This document shows, in pieces, positions 28,691-38,400 of a stretch of DNA of 64,000 nucleotides. The translations under genes were made by a program, and so were the position numbers. Numbering within the stretch: position 1 is the first letter of the stretch; every line of letters begins with the position of its first letter. The DNA comes from Lachnospiraceae bacterium. GTDB taxonomy: Bacteria > Bacillota > Clostridia > Lachnospirales > Lachnospiraceae. The notes below the pieces were generated by a model. The model was not told the origin of the DNA. It saw only the letters and a list, made by a program, of their open reading frames with translations, and did no database searches. The stretch lies in NCBI GenBank assembly GCA_017938145.1, contig JAGBCB010000014.1:1-64000 (forward strand), written 5' to 3'.

Positions 28691-28950
28691 AAGCCCGTCA
28701 CTTCTAATACCTGTTGGTACTAAAAGGGACGAGCGTACAATACAATTTACCCGCGGTTCCACCCTAGTTAAAGGAATACTCCTTCCGGCTTCATTCTGAT
28801 GGTAACGGAATCACCGGGACGCTTAATTCACGCCCACTCCGAGGTGGTCTTCGGCTGCTTCGTGTTAGAATGCTTACACCTTTTACATTCCTCTCTGAAA
28901 CGGTTCACAGCGTACTCTTCTCTTCAACGCATTGGGTTTATGAAACTGTA
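28691..28950 (-). ncRNA. T-box leader of thrS
   Basis: The conserved T-box sequence AGGGTGGAACCGCGGG lies on the minus strand at 28750-28765, followed by a terminator (about 28691-28735, ending GGGCTTTTT) that can swap with an antiterminator. The upstream 180 bases hold the stem I region. T-box RNAs bind the cognate uncharged tRNA to read through. I could not place the specifier codon with confidence; it should be a Thr codon. Confidence 0.92.
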
Positions 28951-28954
28951 AATT

Positions 28955-28984
28955 AGTATAGCACCGTGTACTTCATTTTGTCAA
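28955..28984 (-). promoter_or_regulatory. Promoter of thrS
   Basis: TTGACA, 18 bases, TATACT on the minus strand, directly ahead of the T-box leader. Confidence 0.75.
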
Positions 28985-29071
28985 TGAAAAGATATTAATT
29001 TTGTTTTGCACCCCGGCACACCTATCGCCATATACTAACATCAGAAAAGAGAGTATATATTGGAGAATCCC

Positions 29072-29875
29072 ATGGATAATTACGTTTTACTGGCACTGCT
29101 TGCCACTTTAGGTACATGGTTTGTGACGGCCCTGGGTGCAGCAACCGTTGTCTTTTTTTCCACACCGAACCCAAAGATACTTAACCTGATGCTGGGCTTT
29201 GCTTCCGGTGTCATGATTGCCGCCAGTTTCTGGTCGCTGTTACAGCCCGCCATCGAACGGGCAGAAGCCATGGACGGTCTGCCGGCCTATTTGGTGGCCA
29301 CCATCGGTTTTCTGCTGGGTGCCGGCTTTATGTGGGCTTCGGATAAAATAGTAACCAGGGCAACCACCCGGGCAAATTCTTCCACAGGCAAGCAAAACGA
29401 AAAACTAAACCGCATTATTATGCTGGTACTTTCCATTACCCTGCACAATATTCCGGAGGGTCTTGCGGTTGGTGTTGCCTTTGGTGCCCTCGCCGGAGAA
29501 GGTTATACCACGGAAGCCCTTCTCGGTGCCGTTTCCGTTGCCATCGGTATCGGCCTGCAAAACTTTCCGGAGGGCGCAGCAGTTTCCCTTCCTCTCCGTC
29601 GGGAAGGATATTCCCGCAAGAAAAGCTTTTTCCTCGGTCAGTCCTCCGGTATGGTGGAACCAATTGCGGGCGTACTCGGCGCTCTATTGGTGGTTTATGT
29701 AGAACCTATTTTGCCATACGCTCTGGCTTTCGCTGCCGGCGCCATGATTTTAGTTGCGGTACACGAACTGATTCCGGAATGCCAGAAAAATCAAAAATCC
29801 CAGCCCTATACTGCCACTATCGGCATTGTGCTGGGATTTGCGGTCATGATGCTGTTGGATGTTATGCTGGGTTAA
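29072..29875 (+). CDS. ZIP-family metal transporter
   Basis: A 267-residue, eight-helix transporter of the ZIP family (ZupT/GufA branch), which imports Zn2+, Fe2+ or Mn2+. The two metal-site motifs HNIPEGLAVG and NFPEGAAVSLPL are intact, with a third helix motif VAVHELIPE. The ATG at 29072 (MDNYV) is preferred over an upstream TTG because GGAG sits at 29062-29065. Its TAA overlaps the stop of the convergent dihydrouridine synthase gene (29872-29875), so there is no room for a terminator between them. Confidence 0.9.
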   Translation: MDNYVLLALLATLGTWFVTALGAATVVFFSTPNPKILNLMLGFASGVMIAASFWSLLQPAIERAEAMDGLPAYLVATIGFLLGAGFMWASDKIVTRATTRANSSTGKQNEKLNRIIMLVLSITLHNIPEGLAVGVAFGALAGEGYTTEALLGAVSVAIGIGLQNFPEGAAVSLPLRREGYSRKKSFFLGQSSGMVEPIAGVLGALLVVYVEPILPYALAFAAGAMILVAVHELIPECQKNQKSQPYTATIGIVLGFAVMMLLDVMLG

Positions 29876-30885
29876 AAAACCTGCTCTGCCAGGCGCTCAT
29901 ACTCCTCTATTTTATTTGCTTTTACCATTTTCTTTATGAGCCGCTCTTTCTCCGGAAACTGCCGGCTCATAAAGCCCCACAATTCCTTCATTTTAAACAG
30001 CACATTATTGCCGTCGCCGTTCATCCGGTCTAAATATCCCTGAAGCAGCTTGTCGTGGAATTTTTTCAACAGTACCATGGAGTTTTCATAACCGTTCCAC
30101 TCCCTGCCGGACTCCATGCACTCCTCGTACGCTTGAAGTTCCTGCACCAGCTCCGGATTTGCCATGAGTGGGCGGCCAATCATTATTTTCTTAACAGATG
30201 GAAACAATTCACGAATCCTAATATAGTCTTCCAAAGTCCAAATGTCGCCGTTATAGCAAAGAGAATGCTTTGTTTCTTTTACCGCATCCCCAAAGGCGTC
30301 CAAGTGTGGCTCCCCTTTGTAGAATTCTTTCTGTACCCTTGCATGAATAATCAATTCCGACAACGGATACTTATTATATACCCGCAATATCTCAACAAAT
30401 TCTTCCACAGAATCTAATCCGAGTCTTGTTTTTACCGAAATCCGCGGATAAATATTTTCTGCAGAACCCGGTTCGCTCTGTGAGGATGCCGCTTCCACCG
30501 CCGAAAACACCTCATCAAAGAAACGGTCCAGTTTTTCCGTATCCTCTAAAAACCCGGAGCCCTTGTGTTTGGACACCACAGTTTTTGACGGACAACCCAA
30601 ATTCAAATTCACTTCGTTATAACCATATTTTTCTTTTAATTCCCTGGCGGACCACAAAAACAATTCCGCCTTGTTTGTCAACACCTGCGGAATAACCGGC
30701 ACGCCTGCATTATTGGCCTGCACCACATCCCGGTGCTCCTTGGGATTTACCGCATGGTACTGGTTTGGAGCAATGAACGGCGTAAAATAGGCATCTACGC
30801 CCGGATAACAGGCATGATGCACATTGCGCAGGGTATAGCCGGTAACACCCTCCATGGGTGCAAAATAAAATTTTATGTCAGACAT
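29872..30885 (-). CDS. tRNA-dihydrouridine synthase
   Basis: A 337-residue FMN enzyme that reduces uridine in the tRNA D-loop. It begins with the substrate/FMN strand APMEGVTG, carries the catalytic Cys98 in NLGCPSKTVVSKHKGSG, and has RISVKTRLG, IHARVQKEFYKG and CYNGDIW farther on, all typical of Dus proteins. Its ribosome binding site (AGGAG) is inside the end of the upstream C_GCAxxG_C_C gene, one base away, so the two are translationally coupled. It converges on the ZIP gene with overlapping stops. Confidence 0.93.
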   Translation of the reverse strand: MSDIKFYFAPMEGVTGYTLRNVHHACYPGVDAYFTPFIAPNQYHAVNPKEHRDVVQANNAGVPVIPQVLTNKAELFLWSARELKEKYGYNEVNLNLGCPSKTVVSKHKGSGFLEDTEKLDRFFDEVFSAVEAASSQSEPGSAENIYPRISVKTRLGLDSVEEFVEILRVYNKYPLSELIIHARVQKEFYKGEPHLDAFGDAVKETKHSLCYNGDIWTLEDYIRIRELFPSVKKIMIGRPLMANPELVQELQAYEECMESGREWNGYENSMVLLKKFHDKLLQGYLDRMNGDGNNVLFKMKELWGFMSRQFPEKERLIKKMVKANKIEEYERLAEQVF

Positions 30886-30886
30886 G

Positions 30887-31462
30887 CTAGTTCTCCTGTG
30901 ACGCCGTTTCTATCGGCTTTGTCCGTTCCAAAATGAATTCTGTATAATTTACGTCAGTGCGAAGATATTCCTTACCTTCTGCATCTGTTTCTACCAAGCC
31001 ATCCAGTAACATCCGCTCTACAATTGCCGCTGCTCCCTGAATCGTCTTTAAGCAAGGACGTTTTTTGTAGTACTCCTCTGTTCTTGCTTCCGGTGTGGTA
31101 TCTCCTAAAGCAATCCTTCCTCCGTCTTTATTTAACCCTAACAGTTCACGACAAATATAGGAGCCACCGTTTTCTTTTTTAAATTCGGAAGCTAACCGCT
31201 GTACAACCTCATAGTTGTTTTTCTTCGCCAGCTGATTTTTGCCCTCCACAGAACCGGTTAGCATACCTGCCACTAAAAACATACCGTTAGCCGCACCGCA
31301 AACCTCCCGCATCCGGCCAATGCCTCCGCCAAATGACGCCGACACCCGAAGTGCTGTTTCTTTATCCATGTCAAACAAATCCGCATATGCAGCAAATACA
31401 GACTGACTGCAATTAAAACCTTCTAAAAACAAAGCCACTGACTGTTCTGTTCTCGATTTCAT
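30887..31462 (-). CDS. C_GCAxxG_C_C family protein
   Basis: A 191-residue protein of the small redox-type family named for its cysteine pattern: FNCSQSV near residue 17, then GGGIGRMREVCGAANGM, and later Cys in YICRELLG and PCLKTIQ. Members are putative redox or selenate-type metabolism proteins of anaerobes; the biochemical role is not settled. GGGAG lies ten bases ahead of the ATG. It shares a transcript with the downstream dihydrouridine synthase (1-base gap), a pairing that suggests no shared function by itself. Confidence 0.85.
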   Translation of the reverse strand: MKSRTEQSVALFLEGFNCSQSVFAAYADLFDMDKETALRVSASFGGGIGRMREVCGAANGMFLVAGMLTGSVEGKNQLAKKNNYEVVQRLASEFKKENGGSYICRELLGLNKDGGRIALGDTTPEARTEEYYKKRPCLKTIQGAAAIVERMLLDGLVETDAEGKEYLRTDVNYTEFILERTKPIETASQEN

Positions 31463-31491
31463 GATACGTTACTCCCATTCCTGTAGCTTAA

Positions 31492-31522
31492 CAAAAGCCA
31501 TGCACTTATGTCATGGCTTTTG
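31492..31522 (-). terminator. Terminator of the chemoreceptor gene
   Basis: CAAAAGCCATG/CATGGCTTTTG perfect stem with a 9-base loop, 25 bases past the receptor stop. Confidence 0.7.
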
Positions 31523-31546
31523 CATATTATACTATTTTGTGCTCTT

Positions 31547-33295
31547 TTACTGAAGCTTAAACTTGTGAACCTCGTTATCCAGTTCTTCGGAAACCTTCTG
31601 GTTCTTATTTGCCTGTTCCTCCAAGGTCATCATGTTCTGGGTTAAACCGGATACGGTTTCAGTAACTCCGGATACACCCTTTGCATTTTCTTCCATTGCA
31701 AAGTCTACTGCCTTAATCGCATCATCTACTTCGGAAATTGTTCCCTGAAGAGACTGGGACTGCTCTTCAAAATGAACCATGGTTCTCTGCAGATTGTCTG
31801 CATCCTGGCTGTAAGTTTCACAGGTTTCCATCAATTTATTGTAACCGGCCATTGCCGTTGTTTCAATGAAGGTTACCATATTGCCGGTTTCTGCAGCTAA
31901 TGCCTCTACCGCTTCCATAACTGTCTTACTTACTTCCTGAATTTTCGCTGCTGCATTTGCGGAGTTCTGTGCCAGCTTACCGATTTCTCCTGCAACCACT
32001 GCAAATCCGCGACCCGCTTCGCCGGCTCTTGCTGCTTCAATGCTGGCATTTAATGCAAGCAGGTTGGTTTCTTCTGCAATTTCTAAGATATTACCGGTAA
32101 GCACTTCTATTTCAGCCGCTGCCTTAGAACGTTCCATAGCTTCTTCGGCACGCTCTGCCATTTCTCTGGATTTTGCCTTGGCATCCGACTGCTCTGTAGC
32201 AGCATTTACTTTAATTTCCTGTGCCTTTGCATTAATCTTTGTGGTATACTCAGCGCCCCATTTTGCATTGGATGCCATATCGGTAATTGCTTCATTCATT
32301 ACACCGACAGACTCAGTTACATGGTCAACGGAAGCAGAGGTTTCTTCAATTGCTGCATTCATTTCTTCCATGGTTGCGGATACATCCACAATGCCTTCCT
32401 TGGCGTCTACCATACCGTGAAGCATGGTCACGGAAGCGTCCGTAAGAACTTCGGAGTTGTTGGACACATTCACCATGATTTCACGGATATATGCTAATAA
32501 GCCATTGATGAGGCCACCCATAACTTCCATTTCATCACCGGTCTTAACGGTTAATGTCTGGGTTAAATCACCGTCGCTGTTAATGAGTTCGTCTAACTTA
32601 TCATTTACCTGTTTGATACTCTTTACAATACGACCGGTTGCAAAATAAAGCAATGCAATAGAAATAATACAGCCAACCAAAACAATCAAAATAATCTGTA
32701 ACTGCAGATTCGTAAGTTCTTCCTTAAATCCTGTTGCATCGTAGTCAACACCAAGAGCACCGACAATATCTCCTCCGAAATCAATCAAAGGAACATAAGA
32801 CGTAACCAGACATTCTCCGTCCGACTCGTCCAATTCCGGAATTGCAAGCATTTCTCCTTTTTCAAATACCGGCTTTAAATACTCATAATCTTCCGGAAAT
32901 TCTTCTCCGATACGACAAAGATCTTCAGATATATCGCCGTCTACACCATAGTATACCGTGGTTCCGTCTGTATACAACGTATACATATATTTTACGTTGC
33001 TGGCTTCCTTCATATCATAAATCAAATTGCGAATCCGAACATACTTTGTGCCTTCCTCATCTCCAGGCTGAAAGCTTGAAACAATGGTCTTATCAATTTG
33101 CTTTGCAGCCAAAACACCAATGGCCTGCGCTTTATCCGCTGCCATTTCAAGCATTTCTTCCTGCATGGTGTAATAAGAAATACCGCCAATCGTAAACGAT
33201 ACCAATAAAATACACGCAGCAGCAATCAGCATAAATTTTTGCCGGATACTTAAGAATCTCACCTTTCTTTTTCTAAGCTGTTTTCTCATTTTCAT
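31547..33295 (-). CDS. Methyl-accepting chemotaxis protein
   Basis: A 582-residue transmembrane receptor. Helix 1 is at about 20-42, an extracellular single Cache-like domain at about 45-190 (ends [21 protein letters not shown]), helix 2 at about 198-220, HAMP at about 220-275, and the signalling coiled coil to the end with the hairpin tip [24 protein letters not shown] (written here in part; conserved E-T-N-L-L-A-L-N-A). It would signal to CheW/CheA. No other che genes are in the window. It starts 14 bases after dut on the same strand, preceded by a run of G. Confidence 0.93.
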   Translation of the reverse strand: MKMRKQLRKRKVRFLSIRQKFMLIAAACILLVSFTIGGISYYTMQEEMLEMAADKAQAIGVLAAKQIDKTIVSSFQPGDEEGTKYVRIRNLIYDMKEASNVKYMYTLYTDGTTVYYGVDGDISEDLCRIGEEFPEDYEYLKPVFEKGEMLAIPELDESDGECLVTSYVPLIDFGGDIVGALGVDYDATGFKEELTNLQLQIILIVLVGCIISIALLYFATGRIVKSIKQVNDKLDELINSDGDLTQTLTVKTGDEMEVMGGLINGLLAYIREIMVNVSNNSEVLTDASVTMLHGMVDAKEGIVDVSATMEEMNAAIEETSASVDHVTESVGVMNEAITDMASNAKWGAEYTTKINAKAQEIKVNAATEQSDAKAKSREMAERAEEAMERSKAAAEIEVLTGNILEIAEETNLLALNASIEAARAGEAGRGFAVVAGEIGKLAQNSANAAAKIQEVSKTVMEAVEALAAETGNMVTFIETTAMAGYNKLMETCETYSQDADNLQRTMVHFEEQSQSLQGTISEVDDAIKAVDFAMEENAKGVSGVTETVSGLTQNMMTLEEQANKNQKVSEELDNEVHKFKLQ

Positions 33296-33309
33296 TTGTA
33301 AATCCCCCT

Positions 33310-33819
33310 TTACTTTGTTGTACTTCCGAAACCGCCGTTACGAAGTTCTATAGCATTGTCATCTTCTGTAAGTCCAAACTGAAGAAAAATTCCTTGGGCA
33401 AACCCGGCCCCTTCTGCCTGGGTCAATACCTTTTCTTCGTTGGAATCGTTGGTTAATTTTATAAAAATATGTCCTTCGTTATCGGAATAATAATAGTCGC
33501 TGTCAATAATACCTACGGTATTGTTTAACTGCAATCGGTACTTAAAACCCAAACCGCTGCGTGGGAACACCATCAGCACATAATCTTCTCTCATAGAAGC
33601 CCTGATTCCGGTTGGAATCTTGATGGTCTCTCCCGGTTTTAATGTAAATTCCAGCGGGCTGTAAAAATCATATCCCGCAGAACCTTTGGTAGCACGTTTT
33701 GGAAGCTTCAGATTTTCATAAACCTGTAATGCCGAAGCTTCTTCTCCTCCAAAGGTATCCAACCAATCCGCAAGAAAACGCTCTTTGCTGACTTTTTCAA
33801 ACTTTGCCACTTTCTCCAT
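33310..33819 (-). CDS. dut: dUTP diphosphatase
   Basis: A 169-residue trimeric-type dUTPase, converting dUTP to dUMP and pyrophosphate. All five motifs are present: [47 protein letters not shown] and the C-terminal P-loop-like [13 protein letters not shown] 33819 (MEKVAKF) is preferred over an upstream in-frame ATG because GGGGGA lies 7 bases ahead. The N-terminal 40 residues ([16 protein letters not shown]) are an extension relative to the shortest family members. It is followed closely by the chemoreceptor gene. Confidence 0.93.
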   Translation of the reverse strand: MEKVAKFEKVSKERFLADWLDTFGGEEASALQVYENLKLPKRATKGSAGYDFYSPLEFTLKPGETIKIPTGIRASMREDYVLMVFPRSGLGFKYRLQLNNTVGIIDSDYYYSDNEGHIFIKLTNDSNEEKVLTQAEGAGFAQGIFLQFGLTEDDNAIELRNGGFGSTTK

Positions 33820-33870
33820 ATAAGTCCCCCATTCTCTCTTATACTGCTTTTCTCCCTCTAAGCAGTACAA

Positions 33871-33913
33871 GGGCAAGCTGTGAATTTGTCTATGCAAATT
33901 TACAGCTGTGCCC
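33871..33913. other. Long imperfect hairpin between M18 peptidase and dut
   Basis: GGGCAAGCTGTGAATTTG pairs with CAAATTTACAGCTGTGCCC around a 6-base loop, with two mismatches. There is no T run on the minus strand, so it is not a classical terminator for the M18 gene; a T-rich tail exists only on the plus strand. Confidence 0.5.
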
Positions 33914-33925
33914 TGTTTGTTTTTC

Positions 33926-35341
33926 TTATAATTCCTTTAAGAATGCCACATAGCCCTGCTTAGCTTCGTAAACATCGGACTTGCTGACAATTTCCCAAGG
34001 AGCGTGCATATTTAATACAGGCACTCCACTGTCGATAACCTGCATGTTGTACTTTGCCATAATATAAGCAATAGTACCGCCGCCGCCTTCATCTACACGG
34101 CCAAGCTCTGCGGTCTGGAAAGGAACCTTGTGTGCCTCCAGCGCTGCACGAAGCTTTGCAATGTATTCCGGATTTGCGTCATTGGAACCGGACTTACCGC
34201 GGCTGCCGGTATACTTATTAAATACCAGACCCTTGCCGAAGTAAGCGGTGTTCTTTCTTTCGTTAACACCCGGATAATTCGGATCAAATGCCGCACTAAC
34301 ATCGGAAGAAAGCATATGGGAATTTGCCAATGCTCTTCTTACCTTTAATTCGGAGTAGTCGCCCATGCGGTCCATTACCTCTGCCACTGCATTTTCAAAG
34401 AATACAGACTGCATACCGGTAGCACCCACGCTGCCGATTTCTTCTTTATCTACTAAGAGACAAACTGCAGTACGGTCTGTCTTTTTAAGCTCAAATAATG
34501 CCACTGCGGAAGTATATGCACATACTCTGTCGTCGTGACCGTAGCCCATAACCATGCTTCTGTCAAGACCGAAGTCTCTTGCTGCACCGGCAGGAACTGC
34601 TTCGATTTCTGCGGAAAGGAAATCCTCTGCTTCGATATCGTAGGTATCCTTTAACATCTTAAGAACATTTGCCTTCACCGCATCCTTTTCTTCACCCTCA
34701 AGCGGCATACTGCCGATAAGGATATTTAAGTCTTCACCCTCGATAACTTCGGATGCCTTTTTACCCATCTGCTTTGCAGAAAGGTGAATTAATAAATCGG
34801 TAATACCAACTACCGGGTCATCTGCCTTTTCACCGATGCAGACATTAACTACGGTGCCGTCCTTCTTAACTACAACGCCGTGGAGTGCCAGAGGAAGGGT
34901 TACCCACTGGTACTTTTTGATACCGCCGTAATAATGGGTATCCATTAACGCCATTTCGGTATCCTCATAGAACGGAACCTGCTTTAAATCGATTCTTGGT
35001 GAATCTACATGGGCACCTAAAATCTTCATGCCCTTTTCCAGCGGTTCGGAACCGATAAGGAACAGCGCCAGAGCCTTACCCATGTTGTTGAAGTAAACCT
35101 TGTCACCGGCCTTTAATGTTTTGTTTTCTGCGATAACAGTGTTTAAATCAACATAGCCCTGCGCTTCTGCCATGCGCACGGTTTCTGTTACACATTCTCT
35201 TTCTGTTTTGCAGTCAGAGATGAACTTTTTATATCCTTCGTTTAACTTGAATACGTCCTTTTTAACCTTTTCGGAATATCCAAGCCATGCATTTTTCTTT
35301 TCAGGCGCCTTTGCGTCTGCTTTTGCTTTTTTTGTAGCCAT
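33926..35341 (-). CDS. M18-family aminopeptidase
   Basis: A 471-residue cytoplasmic zinc aminopeptidase of family M18 (aspartyl aminopeptidase/ApeA type). Metal and catalytic motifs are visible: GAHVDSPRIDLK (His-Asp), DKEEIGSVGATGMQS (Glu-Glu), SSDVSAAFDPNYP and MHAPWEI near the C-terminus. It removes N-terminal residues, often acidic ones, from short peptides. Normal length. It starts with a ribosome site GGAGAG and has its own promoter; it is followed by the dut-chemoreceptor pair after a hairpin. Confidence 0.93.
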   Translation of the reverse strand: MATKKAKADAKAPEKKNAWLGYSEKVKKDVFKLNEGYKKFISDCKTERECVTETVRMAEAQGYVDLNTVIAENKTLKAGDKVYFNNMGKALALFLIGSEPLEKGMKILGAHVDSPRIDLKQVPFYEDTEMALMDTHYYGGIKKYQWVTLPLALHGVVVKKDGTVVNVCIGEKADDPVVGITDLLIHLSAKQMGKKASEVIEGEDLNILIGSMPLEGEEKDAVKANVLKMLKDTYDIEAEDFLSAEIEAVPAGAARDFGLDRSMVMGYGHDDRVCAYTSAVALFELKKTDRTAVCLLVDKEEIGSVGATGMQSVFFENAVAEVMDRMGDYSELKVRRALANSHMLSSDVSAAFDPNYPGVNERKNTAYFGKGLVFNKYTGSRGKSGSNDANPEYIAKLRAALEAHKVPFQTAELGRVDEGGGGTIAYIMAKYNMQVIDSGVPVLNMHAPWEIVSKSDVYEAKQGYVAFLKEL

Positions 35342-35378
35342 AACAGCAATACTCTCCTTCTATTTTCGCGATAAATTC

Positions 35379-35407
35379 AGTATACTCCTTTTTTTGACAG
35401 AAAACAA
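35379..35407 (-). promoter_or_regulatory. Promoter of the M18 aminopeptidase gene
   Basis: TTGTTT, 17 bases, TATACT on the minus strand, 38 bases ahead of the start; the -35 box lies a few bases before the stop of the upstream permease gene. Confidence 0.55.
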
Positions 35408-35409
35408 GA

Positions 35410-38400
35410 CTATTCTGCACTTTTCAGCGACGTAGCCATGTCAATTTTTCTCAATTTGTAGAACATACCGATGTTAATGAAAATCGCAAAAACAAACGTC
35501 AAAACGATACTGTAAACAAAGCTGAGTGCTTCGATATCACGGCCGAACATCATCATATCTATCTCCACCGTCATAATGACAAACCGGTGCAGGAATAAGC
35601 CCATAATAACGCCTGCCGCTGCTCCGAGTATCGTCAGCAGGACATTTTCACGATAAACATAATTGGCAACTTCCATATCATAAAAACCAAGTACCTTTAA
35701 GGTAGCCAGTTCGCGACGCCGTTCAATGATATTGATGTTATTTAAGTTATAGAGAACAATAAACGCCAGCATACCCGCTGCTACAATCAGTACCACAATA
35801 ACCAGTTCCAAAGATTTCATCATCACTGCCACGGATTCCCGCAGTTCTTCCACATAGGTAACGGAATCCACACCGTCGTCCGACAGCATCCGGCCGGAAA
35901 AGACTTCCTTTTCCTCTTCGGTCATGTCCACAGTTTTCAGATACAACTGATTATACTCCGGCACTTCGTTGCACAACTGTTCATATTTTTCCGCACTGAG
36001 ATACACATAGTGGAACATATAGTTTTCTGCAATAGCATCAACCGTTACCTGATATCTGGTCACATCATCAAAATTCAGTTCTATGGTATCTCCTACGGAA
36101 ACATCCAAAAGCTTGGCCAGTTTTTCCGTAATAATGGTGTTCTCTTCGGTTAAACGGTATTTCTCTCCGCTGACTCTGTCCTGAAGTACTACAAAGTCCT
36201 CCAAATCTTCCAAACGTTCCGGAACAAAGAGGGTTGAGGACACCACGTTTTCATCGGAACCCACATCCATTGTCTTGGTGTGGATGAACATATGATTTTT
36301 AATATCATCCGCCTGCATTTTTTCTTCCAAGGATACTGCCTCATCATTAATGGAGAGATAAGCATCATAGGTCCACACTTCCGCATACTGCTTGTTTACA
36401 ATATCCATAATGGAATCCCTGAGACCAAAGCCCACCAGAAGGAGCGCCATACAGCCGCCGATTCCGAAAATGGTCATAAAGAACCGTTTCTTATAACGGA
36501 ACAGGTTACGGCAGGTTGCTTTCCAGGAGAAATTTAACGCATTCCATACCGGTTTCACATACTCTAAGAACACTCTTCTACCTGCAGGAGGAGCCACCGG
36601 ACGCATCAAAATTGCAGGTGCGGCAACCATCTCCTTATAGCAGGAGGACATAGTTGCAACCACGGTACAAACCACTGCAATCGCCACGGAAATACCGGAC
36701 ACACCCCATTGGATTGGTGTCAGGATATACGGTATATTGGTATATAATATACCGTATGCTTTCATGATAACCCATGGGAACAGATAACTTCCCACCACAA
36801 TACCAAGAACACCGCCAAGCAATGTTGCGGATAAGGAATACCATAAATATTTGGACACAATGGCACCTTTGCCATAGCCCAGTGCCTTCATAGTGCCAAT
36901 CTGGGTACGTTCTTCCTCAATCATACGGGTCATCGTAGTTAAACTAACCAGTGCCGCCACCAGATAAAAGACTGCCGGGAACACATCACCAAGATTGCCA
37001 ACACGTTCTGTATTGGAACCGTATTCCACAAACTGCTGCACGGTGCCCCGGTCTAATACATACCATTCCGGTACTTCCACATCTTCCAGCTCAGCCTTTG
37101 CGTCGGCCAGTTCTTTCTTACCGTCCTCCAGTTCTTTTTTACCGTCTGCAATTTCTGTCTTTGCATCGGTAATCTCAACTCTGGCATCCTCTACCTTTTT
37201 CTTAGCGTCCGCCAGTTCTTTCTTACCGTCTTCTAAATCAAGCTTTGCCTGCTCAAGCTCTGCCAGACCATCCTCGTACTGCTTTTTGCCGTCTGCAAGG
37301 TCCAGCTTTGCCTGCTCATATTCTGTCAAACCATCTTCGTACTGCTTTTTGCCGTCTGCAAGATCCAGCTTTGCCTGCTCATATTCTGCCAAACCGTCTT
37401 CATACTGCTTTTTGCCGTCTGCCAGGTCCAGCTTGGCCTGTTCCAGTTCTGCCAGACCTTCTTCATACTGCTTTTTGCCATCTGCCAAATCAAGCTTGGC
37501 CTGTTCCAGTTCTGCCAAACCTTCTTCATACTGTTTCTTACCGTCTTCCAAATCCAGCTTGGCCTGCTCAACCTCCGCCAGACCTTCTTCGTACTGCTTT
37601 TTACCGTCTGCCAAATCAAGCTTGGCCTGTTCCAGTTCTGCTAAACCTTCTTCGTACTGCTTTCTACCGTCCTCAAGCTCCGCCTTAGCCGTTTCCAATT
37701 CCGCACGTCCGTCAGCCAGCTGCCATCCGGCATACCAAAGTTCGTCTTTCGCCGCTGCAATCTGTTTTTTGCCGGCTTCTACTTCCTGCTTTGCCGCTTC
37801 CAGTTCGTTCTTTCCTGCAATTATTTCCGCTTCGGAAGCTGCCAGTTGCTGTTCTCCGGCTAATAATTCCGCTTCTTTTCCTTCCAACAGCTGCTTAGCT
37901 GCGAGAATTTCTGCTTCTGCTGCCAAAAGCTCCGGAGTAAGAGGGAGCCCGTTTGCCTCCAGCAGCTCTTTTGCCGCATTAAATTCTGCTTCTTTCTGTG
38001 CCAGGGCTGTCTTTCCCGCCTCCAGCTCGTTTTTTCCTGCTGCCAGCTGTTCTTTTGCTACAACAAGTGCCGCTTCACCTGCTGCCAATTCCTGTTCGCC
38101 GGCTTCAATTTCTTTTTCGGCTCCGGCTATTTTAGCTTCGTTATCGGCAATTGTACGCTCTGCCCAGTACAATTCCCATTCACCGGCTGCGATTTCCTGC
38201 TCCGCATCCGAAATCTGTGCCTCGCCATCTTGAATTTCTGCTAAAGCATCCGCCAGCTCTTTTTCGCCATCGGCTATTTGCTGTTCACCGTCTTTTATTT
38301 CTGATAAGGCATCCGCCAGTTCTTTTTCCGCATCTGCCAGCTTTTGTTCACCGTCTTTTATTTCTGATAAGGCATCCGCCAGCTCTTTTTCACCGTCCGC